Source: Lepidurus packardi
Lineage: Eukaryota; Arthropoda; Branchiopoda; Notostraca; Triopsidae
Length of the DNA: 64,000 bases
Direction of reading: 5' to 3'
Assembly: GCA_023053545.1 (NCBI GenBank)
Contig: JAKZAN010000004.1
Span: 6,076,001 to 6,140,000, forward strand
Below the pieces are notes generated by a model that saw only the letters and a program-made list of their open reading frames with translations, searched no databases and was not told the origin of the DNA. The translations under genes were made by a program, and so were the position numbers. Shown here piece by piece: positions 57,883 to 64,000 of this stretch; within the stretch, counting starts at the first letter, position 1, and each line of letters starts with the position of its first letter.

Positions 57883-60800
57883 AGGCTTCGAAGCTATTCG
57901 ATTGAAGTAATCGGATAAAGACGTCTCGACCTTTTTGTTGTTTTTTGCGGGTTTATTCAGCCCTGGTGTCTGATTTTCGTGGGTGACCGGATCACATTCC
58001 TATTGTAACTCGAGCAATCTTAAATAACGTGTAGATTCTATCTTTCATATAATATTACTCCCTAAAAAAAGAACCTAATCGTTAGCTACACACTTGTGCA
58101 ATCCTGCTTTTTCCATTGTTTTCGAAGAACTCTTTCTGTTCCATTCCTTTTCACAAGCCGGTAAAAAAATGTAATACAAATCTTCCAGAAAAGAAACCCA
58201 CCAGAAACGCGTACTAATTCAGGATGAATTGAGGCGTATTTTACATAAAGAAAAACTTTTAACAACTTGGATTGTACCCTGTTAGGTGGCGTACGGCGTT
58301 AGTTGTGGCATGGAAAGAAGGAAAATGAAATGACTTGGAAACAACTGTTTTGTTTGTCTCTCGAGGCGCGTGAGAGTTCATAATACTTTATAACGGAGTT
58401 AATAAACTTTAGAATTCCTGAAACTATTGTCTATTGTGCCTGCAGATGTGACAAAGAAATAGACCATATAAGTAAAGTGTTGTGAACAAAGTTATGGGTC
58501 AGGAAGAAAGGTAAGTCTAATTTTGAAAAAGAAAATTTCAAAAATTGTTTCATGTTTGCTCTGTTCACTTCAACTTCGTTTTACCTTTTATTGTTCTCCA
58601 AAGTTTTAAAAATGTATGGGGACGATACACGATTGCGGATTGGGGTTCGTTCGTGTGTGTGTGTGGAAAGGCTCAAAAGTTGCCCCTGATGCTTATCACT
58701 TTCTTTTATCGTCTACGTCTGTGTAGTGTGCTTTTGATAAAGTTGAAATAGTTTGGGGTTGCCCGGTTGCCTCTTTTATCGCGATGCTTCCCCATGATAA
58801 GGGCTTCCCAAATCATTTCTGGATATCCTTAAACGTATATACTTATAAAATATCCATATTTGTGAAACCTTTTTTTGTTCCTAGCCCATCTCTGGGGAGA
58901 AAGAAGACAAAAAGGAAAGTGTAATTGACAAAAAGACAAGGTCGCGGGTACAACGTAAAACATAACTATACGTATAAAGGCTTATTAGTCTCGGGGCATA
59001 TAACACGCAATAATGAATTCTCCAGTGGTGATGGTGGTGATGACCCATGTAAAGGAATGAGTGATACCTACTTGGCAACCTGTCAGCTCTCATCTTTGCC
59101 CACCTTATTGCCGTATTGCATATTCATGTCCTCCTAAAGTTTCGCCTCTTTTATGGCCCATGTGGAGGACCCTAAGCTAGAAGTTCCATCATCCCAGTGT
59201 GGTTGGCTTTTCTTTTCCTCCCCCCGCCATCCTTTAAGCTTTTTACCCATTCCCTTCTTTGGTGGTGATATTCATCCCTTTTGCTATGCTTTGCTTGCTC
59301 GGTGGCCTCCAAAAGTCCAGTCTTCCAAGTCTTTTTACAACAAGAGCGAAGGAGATGGAGCCCTGCAGCAGGCTAGTTTGGCCATCATGGCTGCCTTTTT
59401 GCTTGTTCAGGCCCCTCGTTGTCTATTCAGACCACCATCACCTTCCTCAACGCCTCCTTTACTTTAGGTTCTCGAAAAGGGGCCTTCTCATCTCTTGACG
59501 TTCCTCCACTCCCCCCTTTTGCCTTAGCTTTGGATCCTCTCTAACCAGCCTCTGCATCTTTGCCATCTTGGTTTCTTCAGCAGAAGCTTTTCAGCTTGAG
59601 GCCAGCGCTTTTTTTCTGCCTTCAAATATTTTTTTTAATTCCTTGGCTTTTTTTCCTATTGTATTCTATTTCCTTTTTTATTGTGGCGTATGTATACGAG
59701 TTAAAGCGAGTTATTCAGTCGCGTCGAAAAGGTCCAGCAGTTCAGTTCCAAGCAGGCTTCCAAGTTTCCAATGTCCCAAAAAATCCGGGCAAACCTGTAT
59801 AATAATTCATCAGTCGTTTTGAAGAACAAGACGGATGGCAGGTACTGCTTGGAATTTTTTATGAGAACTTGTCTTGTAAAAGTGCAAGTTTCCTTATGTG
59901 GATTGGAGATACTATATTTTCTTTTCTTTTTTTTTATTGGGGGAACTCTTTACGCAAGACTTTAAATAAGTAGGACCTTGCATGCAGTTGGGAAGTTGGA
60001 AGAAAAAGGGTTGGGTTACTATGATGGGTTCTGCTTCTGCTTTTTCTATACTTGACAATTAATGCATGAAAGAAGAACGAAAGATGCAGGAGTGGCTGCG
60101 GATTTTTTTTTATTATTCAAGAAAAAACTTGCGCAAAGAGTTGTGCAGAAGGAGGAAGGAGAGACCTTTTTTTTCTTGTTTTTTCTTATGAATGTATGTA
60201 TTTTGATTTATGTATCCCTAGATGAGAAAGGGGTGGAACGGTTTTCGGGAATGGACCGTAAAAGTAAAATAGACAAATACAATCCTTGATTAGAAACGTT
60301 TTTGGCACCTTATGGTGCATTTGTGGCCAAGACGCTTGAACTTGCTTTTGAGGAAGGAGCAGGTAAAAAATATCGTGTGGGTACAATAAAAATCTGTTTG
60401 GACGTCGGATATCAAATTGCAGCGTCATCAGCCCACGATTTATTAACCGTCGAAAGCTTCAAGCAAACAAAATGAATGATAATGGAGGTGATAAAAAAGT
60501 CTCTCTCCCTCTCTTCATCCGCGTCTTAAATTGAGGATGGGTTTTGCAGCAGTACTTTTGTATTAATATTGCTTTTCTTCAGTATTAGTAGTAAAAAAAG
60601 ATGTGAATAAGAATTCTTATGCCCCGTAAGAGCCACAGTTCTAATTGCTGTGGGACGTAGTAATAGCAGTAGCATTTTGCGAGTTTGACAGAACAACTGA
60701 CGTAAGGCTTATTTTACCTCGGGTAAATGGCGGAGCCAATTAGTCACGGTAGTGCTCTGGAAGCCAACTAAGTGAAGGTTAAAAGAAAAACGATAACTCT

Positions 60801-62178
60801 TAAGAGAGACCGACGTGTATCGTTTCGCTACTCATTTAGGTTTTTGACGCTCTTTTTCTATTTTTGTTTACAAAAAATAAGTGTCCTTTTCATTATTTTT
60901 ATCTTTTTTCCTTCTCTTCAGTTATTTCTAATCTTTTTTTCCGTTATATTAATCGTTTAGAGTCTTATCTAGATTACCTAATTAATTCTTATTTTATTTT
61001 TAGGCTGTTTGAACTTTGGCAGTACGAGTCCCGGGCTAGTTTGTCACGTGGCACGGGTCGGTGCGCGATCGCGGTGGCGCGCGGCACGCTTTTTTGTTCG
61101 CCTGCAACTATACGCGGCCTCGTCTTGGCGGCGTTGCTGGTTGGCCGGAACCGCGGGCCGCCACCGTTGCTTAGGCCAAAAAGACTTGCCCGCGCCGCGG
61201 CCGGCACTTTGTGGAGGAACGTTCTAAGGGAAGGGCGTGAGTGCCGCTGCTCGGGCGCAAAAGTGTTGAGAGAACCAACAAGCCGGTCTGCGCTTTGCAC
61301 TGTGCCAAGCTTGTCTACTCTCGTCCGTTGGTCCTCGTGTGTGTGCGTGCTGTGTGCTGTAATTTCGCTGAACTTTATCTAAATTCCTAGGAAAAATTGG
61401 TTAAATTTCCGTAATCCAACTGTTCAACAAACAGCAACAACGACAACAAAGCGTTTCTCAAAAAGACAGCAAGTTATTAGCGATATTAAACAAGTGTGAT
61501 TCTGATTCATAAACAGGATTTAAGGCCAAAAACCTCCCAAGAATTATTCTTCGGATTCAGTGTAACCATCAAAGTGTTTTCTAAAAAGAACTCTCACTGG
61601 AAGCAGAAAAACTAGGTCAGACCTGTGTGCAATTTTTTTTGCTGATCATGCCCTCAATTGGAATTGTTCAAATCTTCGCCCATTGAAGCGAAGTTAATAA
61701 TATAAAGCATGGCTGCGCAGCCTTGTAAACTGCGTGGAGCTGGATTGTGCCTCGTCGCCAGGAATGCAGCCTCATGACAACTTTCTTATATACACAGGCT
61801 TCTTTTTCTCCCTCTCTCTCTCTCTTTTTGGTCCTTTCTGGATTCCGGATTCAATGATTGAAGTTTCGTACACCTCTCCCCATGGCAATTAAAAGCTTCT
61901 GAGAAACAGTTGTGCCCTGTTTTCTACCACTTACGATTTGAATTCTCGGATAACTGGTCTTGTGTCGGATTACCCAAGAGAGGTTTTTGGAAAATATCAA
62001 CCCTCGTTGCCCAAAAAGAAAAAGAAATAATACAAAAAAGTTTCCAAAAATCGACTTCGGAGCATCGGATGCTGTGCGAGTGTGTGATAGAAAGACGCCA
62101 TCTATAAAGAAAGAAATTTGTAGCCGACAAAGTTACATTCTTGATATTATTTCCCTCACAATACACCATCGTTAAATC
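57883..62178. other. Intergenic region between CRIP1 and TCF
   Basis: 4.3 kb. It starts with the CRIP1 3' UTR (to about 58430). A possible 18-codon two-exon frame lies at 58494-58924 (see findings). The right end holds a GC-rich region (61010-61340) and the probable long TCF leader. No other gene seen. Confidence 0.5.
61010..61340. promoter_or_regulatory. GC-rich, CpG-dense region upstream of TCF
   Basis: A sharply GC-rich patch in an AT-rich neighbourhood, dense in CG dinucleotides (for example GTGCGCGATCGCGGTGGCGC near 61070). It begins about 1.2 kb before the TCF start and precedes a leader-like stretch rich in CAACAA (61420-61450). Most likely the promoter or first non-coding exon of TCF. 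Confidence 0.5.
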
Positions 62179-62328
62179 ATGCCGCATGTGAGTGGAGTCG
62201 ACGCGGACGATTTAAACACTGATGAAGTGAAAGTGTTCAAAGAAGAAGATCACGAGGAAGAAGAAAGACCCCCGGATGTGGATAATGTGGGCGAGGATAA
62301 AACCAGCCTCATCACGGAATCCGAAGAA
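62179..62328 (+). CDS. pan: TCF/LEF transcription factor (pangolin), first coding exon, 3' partial
   Basis: Nuclear effector of Wnt/beta-catenin signalling. The ATG at 62179 opens MPHVSGVDADDLNTDEVKVF, then FKEEDHEEEERPP and KTSLITESEE, ending at a GTAATG donor at 62329. This is the N-terminal beta-catenin-binding segment of TCF proteins: an acidic amphipathic stretch with the DD-L-TDEVKxFKDE core and the following SSL-x-ESE. The HMG box and other exons are beyond the window. The intron starts with AT-rich repeats. Identification rests on this exon alone, but the motif is specific. Confidence 0.86.
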
Positions 62329-64000
62329 GTAATGTACAATTTTTTTCCTTCTCCGTTTAAACGCTATTTTAAGAATATCCTAAAATTTCAAGAAATATTT
62401 AACATTTTAAGAAATATGTAAACATTTTAGGAAACATCTAAAAAAATGTAAGAAATATCTTACTTTTTAAGAAATATCTTATAAAAATTAGAAATATCTT
62501 AAAATTTATACAAATATTTAAAAAAATATGAAACATCTGGAAATTTTATTTTGGTACTATTGATGTAATTTGATGTATCTGTAGTTCAAATTTCAAATTT
62601 CTAGTTTATCCTTGTCAAGTTCATCCCATAGACCATAGAAAGTCCGGCGGAGAGATTAAGAGTAAATTTCTTTGAATTACCATCTGAGGGTTTAGGAAAA
62701 GGTTGTGGGGGGTGGGGGATGGGTGATAGGCAAAATAGGGTTGGTTTTGCATTTCGCCTTCATCACCTCACGTCCGTTTGCCTCCCCAGGGCCAATTCGC
62801 GTGTCGTTGATAAGGCCTGTAGGGATAAAAGAGAATGACAAGTCCGCAAAAATTAGAATTTAGGAATCTTGGGGTTTGGGTTCTGGGGCTTCTCCTTTCA
62901 CCTTGGCTCAACTTGGGCAGACAAGGGTCTAATTAACGGTTGGGTGCCTAAATCATCTCTGGCTTAAGCTCTTATCACAAGTAGCGAAGGAAAAAGATTT
63001 TTCTGTTTTTTTTTTCTACAGGGACTAAATACAGTTTGTATTGCGTCAGAAAAAGGGAAAAATAAGACGCGAAAGGGAAAAGGTTGTGGAAATGGAAATC
63101 CAGCGTTTGGCACGCGTTTTCATAGCGCGCGCTTGTTTCCAAAATAACGCGGCAGCTTTTCCACGGAAACTTCCGCCGCCCTAGCCTTGTCTAGTTTAGT
63201 AAAGATCGGCTTGCGTTTTGGCCGTGCTCCCTTTGCGCTTCCTATAGAGTCGCAAGCGACAAAATTGCAATGCATGTTGTGGAGGGGAGAAGAATGTCGT
63301 CTTCTCTTGTTCTTGTCGCTGCGCCAAACCTCCTCTTCTCGAATAAGCACAAGTTTTTAAAGTTTGGCGCGTATGGAAAAGATGCCAGGGAGAAGGAAAA
63401 CAAAAACGAACACACTTTTTTCAGTTTTGGGCGTTTGGGGTATAGTATATACACGTTTAGTTTTTTAAGAAGCAGTGTAGACGGAGTTGTAAGGAAGGGA
63501 AACGAAAGGAATATAGGAATATACAAAACGGAAAAGGGAACAGACGAGGTTTGAGAAGGAATAGAGGAAGACACGCGGGAAGGAAAAGAATTGAATGTGA
63601 AACGAAAAAGAAAAGGAAAAGAAGCAAGGGAGAGCTTTTCTACGAAAATAGCCACCGCCGTTTTGGTAGCTCTGTTGCCGTGTAGTGTAACTTGCCCTAT
63701 CGCTTTTTCCCCCTTAAATAATATTAATATTTTTTTATATTTATTTTTTAAAGGCAAAAGAAGGAAATCTTTAGGTTGCTGCCAGAAAATTCGTCCAAAA
63801 AGGATCTTGGGGACTTTCATAATTTTCTATTTTTAAAGAAAGGAAAATCTGGGATGACTGATGCTAATTACAGTACTCTAGTTTAATTAATCCACGTTTA
63901 TATGTAACGAATATGTAATGTACCATTAATTTTGTATTCAATGCATAGGGAAAATCGTCCACAGTTCCGGGTCAGAGTTATGCGTCCAAACACAGTCTGC
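62329..64000 (+). other. Start of TCF intron 1
   Basis: 1.7 kb after the first TCF coding exon with no recognisable second exon, suggesting a long first intron. It contains the AT-rich repeat and purine-rich tracts. No other gene seen. Confidence 0.5.
62384..62542 (+). repeat. Degenerate AT-rich tandem repeat in TCF intron 1
   Basis: About seven copies of a 20-25 bp unit around TTTTAAGAAATATCTTA, diverging in length and sequence. Seen directly as repeated AAGAAATAT(C/G)T blocks. Confidence 0.6.

Noticed and set aside
60864..61382. 172-codon frame in the GC-rich region before TCF
   Set aside because: Composition follows the local GC shift, frames on both strands are open, and there are no motifs or start context.

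Overview
The window is nuclear DNA from an invertebrate, most likely a branchiopod crustacean of the Daphnia type. The genes are compact and split by many introns of 50-80 bp, GC is about 40%, and the proteins are clearly animal. An arthropod-specific pair of ecdysteroid P450 genes (phantom/Cyp306a1 and Cyp18a1) sits side by side. The species is inferred; the arthropod assignment is firm. Exon coordinates were derived by joining GT-AG boundaries (one GC-AG) so that the reading frame stays open. For most multi-exon genes the summed exon lengths were checked to be a multiple of three.

Layout, left to right. 1-8 kb: the 3' part of VPS33A (+), with two U1 snRNA genes inside one of its introns; a CENP-V/GFA-like gene (-) ending tail-to-tail with it; and GLE1 (-), the mRNA export factor. 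8-12.6 kb: a short TA-flanked inverted-repeat transposon (MITE), an orphan coiled-coil frame, and the mitochondrial helicase Twinkle (+). 12.6-17 kb: no gene recognised. 17.1-23.2 kb: Cyp306a1/phantom (+) and Cyp18a1 (-) tail-to-tail, i.e. one ecdysteroid-synthesis and one ecdysteroid-inactivation enzyme. 23.2-34 kb: a large gene-poor stretch. 34-37 kb: TMEM17 (-), a ciliary transition-zone protein, whose last two exons are present again in a tandem duplication. 37.3-39.1 kb: the checkpoint kinase CHK2 (+), divergent from TMEM17, with an RFX X-box-like site between them. 39.7-48.3 kb: ICE1 (+), a Little Elongation Complex scaffold, carrying a two-exon single-pass membrane/Ig-like gene on the opposite strand in its fourth intron. 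48.6-51.5 kb: carboxypeptidase E (-), with a dense cluster of Gli/Ci-type sites in its last intron. 52.6-55.4 kb: an hnRNP F/H-family gene (+). 56-57.9 kb: a CRIP1-type LIM protein (+). 62.2 kb to the edge: the first coding exon of TCF/pangolin (+), behind a GC-rich region and a long leader.

Most genes are single-copy housekeeping or signalling genes, not an operon-like system. Functional links that can be drawn are the ecdysteroid P450 pair, the bidirectional TMEM17/CHK2 promoter, and the presence of both U1 genes and a factor (ICE1) whose complex promotes snRNA transcription. The best candidates for new biology are the TMEM17 terminal-exon cassette, the Gli-type site cluster, the intronic U1 pair and the nested membrane-protein gene.
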